A DNA stretch of 64,000 nt, taken from the NCBI GenBank assembly GCA_965215165.1, contig CBDCCX010000006.1, positions 1,612,001 through 1,676,000 of the forward strand, in the 5' to 3' direction. This stretch comes from JANQRZ01 sp965215165 (GTDB lineage: Bacteria; Bacteroidota; Rhodothermia; Rhodothermales; JANQRZ01). The position numbers and the translations under genes are program-made. Of the stretch, positions 50,730 through 57,714 are shown one piece after another. Every line of letters starts with the position of its first letter. Position 1 is the first letter of the stretch. The notes under the pieces are model-generated. The model saw only the letters and a list, made by a program, of their open reading frames with translations. It was not told where the DNA came from and ran no database searches.

Positions 50730-50847
50730 CCCGCCGCTGCACGCCGACGAAGGGCTCGACGGTCTTGCTTCGTTCGAGCCTCGGTGTCTACTTTGCCTCC
50801 TCCGAGCGCCGCGCTGCCCTTCGCGGTTGAGCGGCCGTCTGTTAGGC
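50724..50847 (+). other. attC-like recombination site candidate 1
   Basis: 124-bp imperfect inverted repeat with the layout of integron attC sites. Left core GTGTAAC (50724-50730; consensus RYYYAAC, one mismatch); right core GTTAGGC (50841-50847; exact match to GTTRRRY). Inner arms GCCGCT (50733-50738) / AGCGGC (50830-50835), and CCG-A-CGAAGGGC (50744-50755) / GCCCTTCGCGG (50816-50826), which pair with one bulged A. The variable centre (50756-50815) has its own hairpins. The left half, TAAC then 5 bases then GCTGCACGCCGACG, resembles classical cassette sites. The toxin stop codon lies in the left core. No integrase gene is in the window. Confidence 0.55.
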
Positions 50848-50921
50848 AGCTACTTGTGCCTTTCGCCTTGGTCTGACTTCAGCGTAAGATCCGGTTTCAA
50901 CATTGCTCAGACGTTTCTGCC

Positions 50922-51413
50922 ATGAAGAGCCTTCTGCTGTGCGTTACGTTCTGCGCCACCCTATCGGCTTGTTCGCTGCTCGACGGTGACGATGGACCGG
51001 GAACGCTTCCGCTCAGCCAACTTCGAGCTGCGCCCGATACGCTCGCGTTCGGAGACCAGAACCTCGTGCTGCGGACGTTCATGTGGCGCGACTTCCAGCC
51101 GATCTCGCCGTCAGACGGCAAGCCGCTCATCGCCATCTTCTGGGTCTACTCCGCCGACTCCACGGCGCTGCCCGCCGGACTCATGGCAGATGCAGCGTGG
51201 GTGGTGAGCGGGGAGAGCGTGTGGGACACGTACTTCACCGATGAGGAGCCACCGCCGAGCGAGCAGCAGCCCTACCAGTTGCACGAAATTGCGCGCGAGG
51301 GGCCGAAATGGGGACCAGGGATTGAGGTGGATGCAGTCGTGCGCCTGCGTGATGGGAATGGCGAAGTATATCTTGTTCGAGCGCCGTCGCAGTATATCTC
51401 TCGGACAGATTGA
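50922..51413 (+). CDS. Lipoprotein of unknown function (possible cassette gene)
   Basis: 163 residues. Short lipoprotein signal MKSLLLCVTFCATLSACSLL (lipobox LSAC), then an acidic GDDGPGTLPLSQL linker and a beta-rich domain: LAFGDQNLVLRTFMWRDFQP, GKPLIAIFWVYSADSTALPA, AAWVVSGESVWDTYFTDEEP and GIEVDAVVRLRDGNGEVYLV. I do not recognise the family; the pattern suggests a small immunoglobulin-like or calycin-like surface domain. It lies between two attC-like repeats, and its codon choice is a little less GC-biased than its neighbours'. A TTG (50765) and TACTTTG (50789-50795) inside the upstream repeat could drive it. Confidence 0.7.
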   Translation: MKSLLLCVTFCATLSACSLLDGDDGPGTLPLSQLRAAPDTLAFGDQNLVLRTFMWRDFQPISPSDGKPLIAIFWVYSADSTALPAGLMADAAWVVSGESVWDTYFTDEEPPPSEQQPYQLHEIAREGPKWGPGIEVDAVVRLRDGNGEVYLVRAPSQYISRTD

Positions 51414-51423
51414 CCGTTACGCT

Positions 51424-51550
51424 GTCTGACCTGCGGCTGCACGCCGACGAATGCTCCGCGGCCTTGCCTCGTCTAGCCGCTGTCGCTGATCCTGTCTCGT
51501 TCCATCAGCCCGCATCGTTTCGCGGGTGAGCCGCAAATGCTCTGTTGCAA
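51424..51550 (+). other. attC-like recombination site candidate 2 (degenerate right core)
   Basis: It begins 10 bp after the lipoprotein stop. Left core GTCTGAC (51424-51430; one change from RYYYAAC), then 5 bases, then GCTGCACGCCGACGAA (51436-51451), identical over 16 bases to candidate 1 at exactly 700 bp distance. Arms TGCGGCT (51432-51438) / AGCCGCA (51529-51535) pair perfectly; CCG-A-CGAA also has a partner (TTCGCGG, 51519-51525) with the same bulged A. The right core GTTGCAA (51544-51550) departs from GTTRRRY, so this site may be inactive. Confidence 0.45.
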
Positions 51551-51794
51551 AGCTCAACCAATGGTATCCCAAGTGGAGCGAGGGGTCTCTCCGGGAGAGA
51601 TTACGACAGCGCGTTGAGACAGCGACCGTAGAGCTCCCTCGGCTCCGCCCCTCTGGGATTGCTCGCAGCCCGAGGCGATTCCGCACCGGACGGCGCAAGA
51701 CCGCTCCGTGCGAACACCGGGCGAAGGGCGAACACCGGGCCGGACGCGCCGTATCTCCCTGCTTTCTGCCCGTCTCCCCGTCCACTCTCGTCCT
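51551..51794 (+). other. Leader region of rnr, no gene seen
   Basis: The 244 bp between the second attC-like site and the RNase R start hold a small hairpin TCTCTC-CGG-GAGAGA (51586-51600) and a 12-bp direct repeat CGAACACCGGGC at 51711-51722 and 51729-51740. No coding signal or recognised regulator site is seen. Confidence 0.5.
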
Positions 51795-53924
51795 ATGCCC
51801 GACACCCGCGCCCAGCTCAAGCGCCAGATCCTCGACCTCCTCCGCAACAACGGCACGAAGGCCTTCCGCCCGAAGGAGCTCAGCAAACGCCTCAGCGTCA
51901 CCGACAACCAGCGCTACAAGCTCTTCCGCAGCGTCCTCGGCGAGCTCGACGACGCCGGCCTCGTCAAGCGCGCCAAGGGCGGACGCTACCAGCACCACGC
52001 CCAGCGCGAGGCGAGCGGGGCCGAGGGCGTCCTCCAGATGCACCCCCAGGGCTACGGCTTCGTCACCGTCGAGGGCCAGAGCAACGACCTCTTCGTCCCG
52101 GCCACGCGGATGAAGACGGCGCTTGACGGCGACCGCGTCCGCGTCGGCCTCGCCGCCAGCGTGCGCGGCAAGCGGAGCGACCGCCACCGCGAGGCCGAGA
52201 TCCTCGAGGTCCTCCAGCGCGGGCGGACGCGGACCGTCGGCACGTTCGACAAGATGGGCCACTTCGCCTTCGTCAAGCCCGACGACCAGAAGCTCACCAA
52301 GGACATCTACGTCGCCCGAGAGCACTTCAACGGCGCGACCGAGGGCGACAAGGTCGTCGTCTCGATCGACACCTACACCGACCCGAAGGCCTCGCCCGAG
52401 GGCCGCGTGCTCGAGGTGCTCGGCAAGGCGACCGATCCCGGCGTGGCGGTCTTGGCCGTCGCCCTCAGCCAGGGCATCAAGGCGACCTTCCCCCCAGCCG
52501 TCGAGGCGGAGGCGGCCGACATCCCCCTCGCCATTTCGGCGGCCGAGATCGAGCGCCGGCTCGACCTGCGCGGCAAGGCCATCTTCACCATCGATCCCGA
52601 CGACGCCAAGGACTTCGACGACGCCGTCCACATCGAGCGGCTCGACAACGGCAACTACGCGCTCGGCGTCCACATCGCCGACGTGAGCCACTACGTCAAG
52701 CAGGGCACCGGCCTCGACGCCGAGGCCTACGAGCGCGCGACGAGCACCTACCTCGTCGACCGCGTCATCCCGATGCTCCCCGAGAAGCTCTCGAACGGGG
52801 TCTGCTCGCTGCGGCCGCACGAGGACAAGCTCGCCTACTCGTGCCTGATGGAGGTCTCGCCGCGCGGCGCGGTCAGGAGCCACGAGATCCGCGAGACCGT
52901 CATCCACTCGAAGCAGCGCTTCACCTACGACCAGGCGCAGGCGATCATCGACGGCCGCACCCCGCGCCACGAGCTGAAGGGCGACGTGCTGCTCGCCGCC
53001 AAGCTCGCCCGGACGCTGACCAAGAAGCGCAAGAAGCAGGGCTCCATCGACTTCGACACGGCCGAGGTCAAGGTCCTCCTCGACGACCAGGGCGTGCCGG
53101 TCGAAATCGTCCGCAAGGAGCGGCAGGAGGCCAACCGGCTGATCGAGGAGCTGATGCTGCTCGCCAACCGGACCGTCGCCGAGCACGTCGGCAAGGGCAA
53201 GAACGCCCGGCCGTTCATCTACCGCATCCACGACCGCCCCGACGCCGAGAAGATTCAGGCGCTGCGCGACTACGTCAAGGCCTTCGGCTACCAGCTCCCG
53301 AGCGGGCAGGACGGCAGCGTGGACCGCAAGGACCTCAACGCTGTGTTGGAGCACGTCAAAGGCTCGCCCGAGGCCGCCGTGGTGCAGGTCGCCGCGCTGC
53401 GGGCGATGGCCAAGGCGGTCTACTCCCCGCAGAACATCGGCCACTACGGGCTGGGCTTCGCGCACTACTCGCACTTCACCTCGCCCATCCGGCGCTACCC
53501 CGACCTGATCGCGCACCGCCTGCTCAAGCACTACGCCACCAGCAGCACCAACATCGGCGAGGACGCGCTCGAGGAGGCCTGCGATCATTGCTCGCAGCAG
53601 GAGCGGCAGGCCGTCGAGGCCGAGCGCGAGTCGGTCAAGCTCAAGGTGGTCGAGTACGTCAGCCGGCACGTCGGCGACGTGTTCGAGGGCGTGGTGACGA
53701 GCGTGACCAAGTTCGGCGTGTTCGTCGAGATGACGCAGCTCCTGGCCGAGGGCCTGGTCCACGTCCGCGACATGAACGACGACCACTACGAGTACGACGA
53801 GCGGAGCTACACGCTCGTCGGCAGCCACACCCGGCGCACGATCCGCCTCGGCGACCCGGTGACGGTGCAGGTCGCCGCCGCGAATGTCGAGACTCGCAAG
53901 ATCGACCTCACCTTCGCCAAGTAG
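51795..53924 (+). CDS. rnr: Ribonuclease R
   Basis: 709 residues from the ATG at 51795 (MPDTRAQLKRQILDLLRNNG). Domains in order: an N-terminal helix-turn-helix (FRPKELSKRLSVTDNQRYKL), two cold-shock domains (VLQMHPQGYGFVTVEGQSND; DKMGHFAFVKPDDQKLTKDI), the RNB catalytic domain with its metal-binding aspartates (FTIDPDDAKDFDDAVHIERL, ~266-280) and the end motif GLGFAHYSHFTSPIRRYPDL, and a C-terminal S1 domain (VGDVFEGVVTSVTKFGVFVE). A processive 3'-5' exoribonuclease for structured RNA, rRNA quality control and mRNA turnover. An earlier in-frame ATG (51708) would translate the 12-bp direct repeat and is rejected. Its last 15 bases are repeated in tandem after the stop codon. Confidence 0.95.
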   Translation: MPDTRAQLKRQILDLLRNNGTKAFRPKELSKRLSVTDNQRYKLFRSVLGELDDAGLVKRAKGGRYQHHAQREASGAEGVLQMHPQGYGFVTVEGQSNDLFVPATRMKTALDGDRVRVGLAASVRGKRSDRHREAEILEVLQRGRTRTVGTFDKMGHFAFVKPDDQKLTKDIYVAREHFNGATEGDKVVVSIDTYTDPKASPEGRVLEVLGKATDPGVAVLAVALSQGIKATFPPAVEAEAADIPLAISAAEIERRLDLRGKAIFTIDPDDAKDFDDAVHIERLDNGNYALGVHIADVSHYVKQGTGLDAEAYERATSTYLVDRVIPMLPEKLSNGVCSLRPHEDKLAYSCLMEVSPRGAVRSHEIRETVIHSKQRFTYDQAQAIIDGRTPRHELKGDVLLAAKLARTLTKKRKKQGSIDFDTAEVKVLLDDQGVPVEIVRKERQEANRLIEELMLLANRTVAEHVGKGKNARPFIYRIHDRPDAEKIQALRDYVKAFGYQLPSGQDGSVDRKDLNAVLEHVKGSPEAAVVQVAALRAMAKAVYSPQNIGHYGLGFAHYSHFTSPIRRYPDLIAHRLLKHYATSSTNIGEDALEEACDHCSQQERQAVEAERESVKLKVVEYVSRHVGDVFEGVVTSVTKFGVFVEMTQLLAEGLVHVRDMNDDHYEYDERSYTLVGSHTRRTIRLGDPVTVQVAAANVETRKIDLTFAK

Positions 53925-53968
53925 GCCTTCGCCAGTAGGCTTTCGCCAGTAGACCTTCGCCAAGTAGG
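53911..53968 (+). repeat. Tandem copies of the rnr 3' end
   Basis: CCTTCGCCAAGTAGG (53911-53925, holding the last codons and TAG of rnr) is followed by CCTTCGCCAGTAGG (53926-53939), CTTTCGCCAGTAGA (53940-53953) and CCTTCGCCAAGTAGG (53954-53968), so the end of the gene, stop codon included, is repeated four times. Confidence 0.92.
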
Positions 53969-53980
53969 GTGGGCCCTACT
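53963..53980. terminator. Short hairpin between convergent rnr and esterase genes
   Basis: AGTAGGG (53963-53969), loop TGGG, CCCTACT (53974-53980). No T-tract follows on either strand, so termination is only a guess. It overlaps the last repeat unit and the stop codon of the esterase gene. Confidence 0.35.
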
Positions 53981-54914
53981 GCGCTCTGCACGTCGTCCTC
54001 CGCACGAACTCCAGCATCGCCGGCCCGGCGGTCTGGTCGTCGCGGCTGAGAGCGAGCACGATCCGCTCGTGGCTCTGGCCGGGCACGACGACGACCTCGC
54101 TCTCGGCTCCTGCCTCGGTGAGCGCCGCGTCGAGCAGCCGAGACTGGCGCTGGAGCGCCTTGCTTTCGCCTCCAGCATAGACGATTAGAAACGGCGGAGC
54201 TTGCGCGCCGACGAAGCGAACCGGCGAGGCCTCGGCCTGCCAGTCGGGGTCGGTGCCGGTGGGGTTGAAGCGGCGGGCGTAGTAGTCTCGATTCCCGCTG
54301 AGGGCGTAGGTCTCTTCGTCAGCCAGATCGTAGCCCGCGCCGCTGACGGCGATGACGCCGCAGATGCCAAACGCCTCGGTGCCGGGCAACGCGGCGGGGT
54401 CGAGGGCGACGCGCGCGGCGAGCTGCCCGCCGGCTGAGTGGCCCATCAGGAAGAGCGCCTCGGGATCGCCGCCGTAGAGCGCGATGTGCTCGCCGACCCA
54501 CGCGACGGCCCGCGCCACATCCTCGGTCTGCCCCGCCACGGACACGTCCGGCAGCAGCCGGTAGTTGATCGTCGCCGCCCCGATGCCCCGACTCGCGAAG
54601 AAGCGCGCGATGTTGCCGTAGACGTCGGCCCCGCCAAAGGAGAGGTCCTTGTCGCCCTCGTTCCAGCCGCCGCCGTGGACGAACACGACCGTCGGCCACG
54701 CCTCGGCGCGGACGCTGTCAAGCGTCGGCAGGAAGAGGTCGAGGCGGTGCTTGCCGAGGTCCGAGCCCTCGACGTAGCGGAGGTCGTGGAGCACCTGCGC
54801 GTCGGGCAGCGGCACCTCGTCGTAGACGAGCCCGATGGCGGCCCCGTAGATCAGCGAGCATCCGCCGGCGCCAAGGGCCGCGAGCAGTGCGAGGACGACC
54901 AAGGTGCGGCGCAT
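53976..54914 (-). CDS. Alpha/beta hydrolase lipoprotein (esterase)
   Basis: 312 residues. Lipoprotein-like signal RRTLVVLALLAALGAGGCSL (lipobox AGGC), then an alpha/beta hydrolase of the esterase/lipase (BD-FAE/HSL-like) type. The oxyanion-hole motif is VVFVHGGGWNEGDKDLSFGG (HGGGW), the nucleophile elbow LFLMGHSAGGQLAARVALDP (GHSAGG), the acid probably the Asp/Glu region near PPFLIVYAGGESKALQ, and the catalytic His in VVVPGQSHERIVLALS. All triad elements are present, so it should hydrolyse small esters at the cell envelope. It is the last gene of a minus-strand run 55699-55259, 55266-54919, 54914-53976 with overlap or 4-bp spacing, so the three are probably co-transcribed. Confidence 0.9.
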   Translation of the reverse strand: MRRTLVVLALLAALGAGGCSLIYGAAIGLVYDEVPLPDAQVLHDLRYVEGSDLGKHRLDLFLPTLDSVRAEAWPTVVFVHGGGWNEGDKDLSFGGADVYGNIARFFASRGIGAATINYRLLPDVSVAGQTEDVARAVAWVGEHIALYGGDPEALFLMGHSAGGQLAARVALDPAALPGTEAFGICGVIAVSGAGYDLADEETYALSGNRDYYARRFNPTGTDPDWQAEASPVRFVGAQAPPFLIVYAGGESKALQRQSRLLDAALTEAGAESEVVVVPGQSHERIVLALSRDDQTAGPAMLEFVRRTTCRAQ

Positions 54915-54918
54915 CTGG

Positions 54919-55266
54919 CTAACAGTCCTGCTCCTTGCAGGGGTCGTAGCCCCAGTTCATCAGCGAGTAGCGCCAGTCGCTCTCCCTGACGTCGGAGTCC
55001 GGCCCTTGCGCCGTGTGTCGCTTGATGTAGCCGACGACCGTCTGCATGTGGTCGAGGTCGGCGTCCGTCAAGTCGTCCTTGGTCTTGCGCTTGATCTCGA
55101 CGATGCGGCGGCCCGAGCGGTGCCCGGTAGACTCCCCGCCGTCGCTGTCGCCGACAGACTTAGACTCGTCGGTGCCGAGCCAGTCTTCGAGCTCCTGGGG
55201 CTGCATGTTGACGAGGTCGCGGAACGTGTCGTAGGTGTCGTGCTGGTCGTCGGTGAAGTCAGCCAT
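54919..55266 (-). CDS. DUF3140 family protein
   Basis: 115 residues from the ATG at 55266 (MADFTDDQHDTYDTFRDLVN). Recognised by the DUF3140 pattern: MQPQELEDWLGTDESKSVGD, SGRRIVEIKRKTKDDLTDAD, LDHMQTVVGYIKRHTAQGPD and RESDWRYSLMNWGYDPCKEQ. Described in the databases as 'DNA-binding protein' because of a supposed HU-like resemblance; the function is not established. It overlaps the gene upstream by 8 bp and precedes the esterase gene by 4 bp. The acidic N-terminal third and basic middle are visible. Nothing unusual apart from the compact spacing. Confidence 0.88.
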   Translation of the reverse strand: MADFTDDQHDTYDTFRDLVNMQPQELEDWLGTDESKSVGDSDGGESTGHRSGRRIVEIKRKTKDDLTDADLDHMQTVVGYIKRHTAQGPDSDVRESDWRYSLMNWGYDPCKEQDC

Positions 55267-55699
55267 GAGCGATGGGGGCAGGGCGTGAGCGGGAGAGACG
55301 AGAGGCCGGCAGCGGCTCGGCACGCTGCTCGATCTCGGCACGCCACGCCTGGGTGAGATAGGCATAGTCGAGCGCCTCGACCTCCGCGCCGAGGTCGCGT
55401 CGCGCGTGGAAGCCGAGGTCCACCGGCGAGAGGCTGGCGAGCGGGGCGCTCGAGAGGTCGATAACGCGGGCGCGCAGCAGGCCGCGCCGGAACTCGCCGT
55501 GGAGCTGCCCGAGGACGCAGTGCGCGCCGTCGCTCAGCTCCAGCGTGGCCGCGTCCAGCCGGGTGTGCCAGCCGGGGTCGGCGGCGTCGAGGTAGGCCGC
55601 GCCCCGGGCCGCGCGGGCGCGGGCGGCATCGAGGGTGACGGCGAGCACCTGCCGCTCGCGGCGGCGGTGGCGATAGGCGGTGAGCGCGCGCTGAAGCAT
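55259..55699 (-). CDS. Conserved protein with the CVLGQL motif, function unknown
   Basis: 146 residues from the ATG at 55699 (MLQRALTAYRHRRRERQVLA). The core AAYLDAADPGWHTRLDAATL, then ELSDGAHCVLGQLHGEFRRG and LGFHARRDLGAEVEALDYAY, follows a pattern (A--LD---PGW---id---L-l-----CvLGQL-G-----L......GF) that I know from small proteins of actinobacteria and their phages, with no assigned function. The tail is Arg/Pro-rich and overlaps the DUF3140 start by 8 bp. It heads a three-gene minus-strand unit. The frame is open far upstream, but that sequence belongs to the antisense of the DinB gene and the intergenic region. Confidence 0.68.
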   Translation of the reverse strand: MLQRALTAYRHRRRERQVLAVTLDAARARAARGAAYLDAADPGWHTRLDAATLELSDGAHCVLGQLHGEFRRGLLRARVIDLSSAPLASLSPVDLGFHARRDLGAEVEALDYAYLTQAWRAEIEQRAEPLPASRLSRSRPAPIAHG

Positions 55700-55761
55700 C
55701 GGTCGTCCGGTCGGTGTCTCCTCTCTACCGCCGCGCCGCGCGGGAAGTTCTGCCCCTCCCC

Positions 55762-55789
55762 CCACTAGGTAGCGCTCACTAGGTAGCGC
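55762..55789 (-). repeat. 14-bp tandem duplication at the DinB gene's 3' end
   Basis: CACTAGGTAGCGCT occurs at 55762-55775 and 55776-55789 (plus-strand reading). On the coding strand the duplication covers the last codons, giving the tail ERYLVSAT; because 14 is not a multiple of three, the second copy is read in another frame and supplies the stop codon. Confidence 0.92.
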
Positions 55790-56301
55790 TCGCGCAGGAT
55801 CCGGGCGTGGTGCTGCTCGTGCCCAGCGATCATCCACGCCAGGGCGCGGACCGTCACCGGATGCCCGCTGGCGACGCCGGCCCGGCCGAGCGCGGGCGCG
55901 TCGAGGCCGGTGAGCAGCTTCAACGTCGCCTTGCGCACGTCGGCAAACTCCTCGGCCAGGTCCGCCAGGGCCCGGCGCTCGAATCCGGCGGCGGCGACGT
56001 AGCCCTCCTGCTCGAAGCCTGGGAGCGCGGCCGTGTCGGCGCGGGCGAAGCAGAGCGCGCGGTAGGAGAACACGCGCTCGGTGTCGGCTATGTGCCCGAC
56101 GACTTCCTTGACGCTCCACTTGCCCGGCGCGTAGCGGTGGCTCCCCCGCTCCTCGCCAAAGGCGCGCAGCAGGTTGAGCAGTTCCGCCCCCTGCTCCTCG
56201 AGCAGACGCAGCAGGTCCCCGTCCGGGACAGCGGCGAGGTACGGCGCGTAGAAGGGCGCGTATTCCCCAGGCTGAGGGCGGGGGATGACGAGGTGCGACA
56301 T
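55765..56301 (-). CDS. DinB family protein
   Basis: 178 residues from the ATG at 56301 (MSHLVIPRPQPGEYAPFYAP). The DinB four-helix fold shows its metal-binding histidines: KWSVKEVVGHIADTERVFSY (first His, with the WS-kEvl-Hi-d pattern) and LAWMIAGHEQHHARILRERY (HexxHH pair). A family often annotated as putative thiol- or metal-dependent hydrolases or thiol S-transferases; the substrate is unknown. The C-terminal five residues are altered by a 14-bp tandem duplication. A longer frame from 56400 would add Arg/Pro-rich sequence and is not likely. Possibly transcribed ahead of the gene at 55699, 65 bp away. Confidence 0.92.
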   Translation of the reverse strand: MSHLVIPRPQPGEYAPFYAPYLAAVPDGDLLRLLEEQGAELLNLLRAFGEERGSHRYAPGKWSVKEVVGHIADTERVFSYRALCFARADTAALPGFEQEGYVAAAGFERRALADLAEEFADVRKATLKLLTGLDAPALGRAGVASGHPVTVRALAWMIAGHEQHHARILRERYLVSAT

Positions 56302-56464
56302 AGGGCGTGGGCGGCGAGGCGAGTCGGCAGCAAGGTACTTCTCCCCGGTGATCTGGGCCCGGCGATCTCCGTCCACCACCGGGCGGGGCGGCATCCGCAC
56401 CGTGCGTGCCCGTGGATATCCGGCGAATGCTAGCGGGAGGGGCCGGCTCGGCGGTCCGGTTCGC

Positions 56465-56495
56465 TTGACAGCGGGGCTAGAAATCGCGTACTTTG
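56465..56495 (+). promoter_or_regulatory. Promoter of the tRNA-Gly gene
   Basis: TTGACA (56465-56470), 18 bases, TACTTTG (56489-56495), a very good match both to TTGACA and to the Bacteroidota -7 TAnnTTTG. The tRNA 5' end is 11 bases further on. Confidence 0.75.
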
Positions 56496-56505
56496 GGGAC
56501 CCCGT

Positions 56506-56581
56506 GCGGAACTAGCTCAGCTGGTAGAGCGCAACCTTGCCAAGGTTGAGGTCGCGGGTTCGAGTCCCGTGTTCCGCTCCA
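56506..56581 (+). tRNA. tRNA-Gly (anticodon GCC)
   Basis: Complete cloverleaf. Acceptor GCGGAAC (56506-56512) pairs with GTTCCGC (56571-56577); D arm GCTC-AGCTGGTA-GAGC; anticodon stem CAACC/GGTTG with loop TTGCCAA (anticodon GCC); T arm GCGGG-TTCGAGT-CCCGT; discriminator T, then an encoded CCA (56579-56581). It decodes GGC/GGU, heavily used in this genome. It stands alone, with its own promoter and terminator. Confidence 0.98.
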
Positions 56582-56582
56582 C

Positions 56583-56615
56583 GCCCGAGTCGGCCTGTGC
56601 CGGCTCGGGCTTTTT
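56583..56615 (+). terminator. Terminator of the tRNA-Gly transcript
   Basis: GCCCGAGTCGGC (56583-56594) pairs with GCCGGCTCGGGC (56599-56610), with one G-T pair and a 4-base loop, followed by TTTTT directly after the tRNA CCA. Confidence 0.9.
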
Positions 56616-56684
56616 CGTGGCCGTGCGATGCGCGGCGATGCACGGGATACCGCCTGCGGCCCGGCGCACCTACATACCAGAGGC

Positions 56685-56853
56685 CGGCCCGCGAGGAAGG
56701 GGACCGGCCTCTAGCGATGGATCGGTAGGAGGCGGCGCACAGTGCGCCTAGAGGGGAACCAGCGGGGGCTAGTCAGACCTCCCACCTGTTGAGGTGCGAC
56801 GCTAACATAAGGACGGCGACCGGTCCCCATCCAGAGGCGAAAATCCTCTTTTT
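56685..56853 (+). ncRNA. Candidate structured small RNA of unknown family
   Basis: In a 286-bp stretch without genes between the tRNA terminator and a convergent gene, I see a long-range perfect 9-bp pairing, GGGGACCGG (56699-56707) with CCGGTCCCC (56820-56828). It encloses hairpins GGCGC-ACAGT-GCGCC (56734-56748) and CACCT-GTTG-AGGTG (56783-56796). A further helix AGAGGCCGG / CCGGCCTCT competes for the 5' arm, and the block ends with a terminator-like AGAGG-CGAAAAT-CCTCT plus TTTTT (56833-56853). This nested layout is hard to explain by chance. I do not recognise 6S, SRP, tmRNA or a riboswitch consensus. No promoter identified. A plus-strand RNA is preferred because the T-tract is there. Confidence 0.4.
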
Positions 56854-56901
56854 AGCCACGGGGATTCCCCTACGGTCTCCCGCGCCTAACCGCGCGTGTG
56901 C

Positions 56902-57714
56902 TCAGTGCCCGGCGCTCCGTTCCACGCGGACCTCGTCGAGCACCACCTCGGAGAGCAGCTCCAGCGATCCCGACTCCCACAGCCGCCCGAGGTCTTCCAG
57001 CGCCGGCTCCCTCGGCTCGGCCGTGTAGTTCTCGTAGTCGGCGAAGCGGACGCCGCCGACGGAGCGCGGGTTGACAGCTCGGCGGAAGCGCGCCCCGCCA
57101 CCGTTGACCTCGTAGGAATAGGCGAGGTAGTCCACGGTGTCCCGGTCGCGGTGGACCCAGTAGAGGAACCGGTCTTGGTAGTCCCGGCCGCCGCCCTCGG
57201 GCCGAAACGTGACCTCGACGAGGTCGTACGGCTCGCCGCCAAGGGTGTCTGGGCCGACGAGGCGCGGCTGCACCGCCGGGTCGGTCAGACCGTGCGGGAG
57301 CAGCGCGAAGTAGACCACCGAGTTGACGTCTCCCTCGACGGTCAGCGCCGCGCGCTCACCAAGCGCTACCGGCACGCCGTCGACGGTGCGACGGACCCCG
57401 TCGTTGTCGAGCACGTCGCGGACGGTCCCGGCGGAATCGGTCCGGGTGTAGGCGAAGCGGCCCCCGCCGCGCTCAACGCGGAACGTCTGGCCCCGGAAGC
57501 CGAACGTGACGAGGGCGGCATCGAGCGTGTCGCTCCCGTGCGCCGCCCGCGCCCGCCCGATCACGGCGACGGCGGCCGTGTCGCGCGCTGCCTCAGCCGG
57601 CACGGCCGGCGCAGCCTCAGCCGCCGCGGCCTCAGCCGGTAGTGCCGCTCCGGTCGGGGCGGAGTCGGCACAGCCGGCGAGGGCGAGCAGGAGCGCGAGG
57701 CCGCAGCGGGTCAC
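56902..57714 (-). CDS. DUF6503 family lipoprotein
   Basis: 270 residues from a GTG at 57714 (VTRCGLALLLALAGCADSAP, lipobox LAGC), then an Ala/Glu-rich linker and a beta-rich domain of DUF6503 type: VIGRARAAHGSDTLDAALVT, VTFGFRGQTFRVERGGGRFA, NSVVYFALLPHGLTDPAVQP, EPYDLVEVTFRPEGGGRDYQ and DRFLYWVHRDRDTVDYLAYS. This 'DDRFLYWIHPDTYRMDYLAYSY'-like segment is the recognisable family motif. It resembles LolA/LolB-like half-barrels, so lipid or lipoprotein handling at the envelope is possible but unproven. The GTG overlaps the stop of the DUF2911 gene (GTGA, 57711-57714), so translation is coupled. Confidence 0.85.
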   Translation of the reverse strand: MTRCGLALLLALAGCADSAPTGAALPAEAAAAEAAPAVPAEAARDTAAVAVIGRARAAHGSDTLDAALVTFGFRGQTFRVERGGGRFAYTRTDSAGTVRDVLDNDGVRRTVDGVPVALGERAALTVEGDVNSVVYFALLPHGLTDPAVQPRLVGPDTLGGEPYDLVEVTFRPEGGGRDYQDRFLYWVHRDRDTVDYLAYSYEVNGGGARFRRAVNPRSVGGVRFADYENYTAEPREPALEDLGRLWESGSLELLSEVVLDEVRVERSAGH

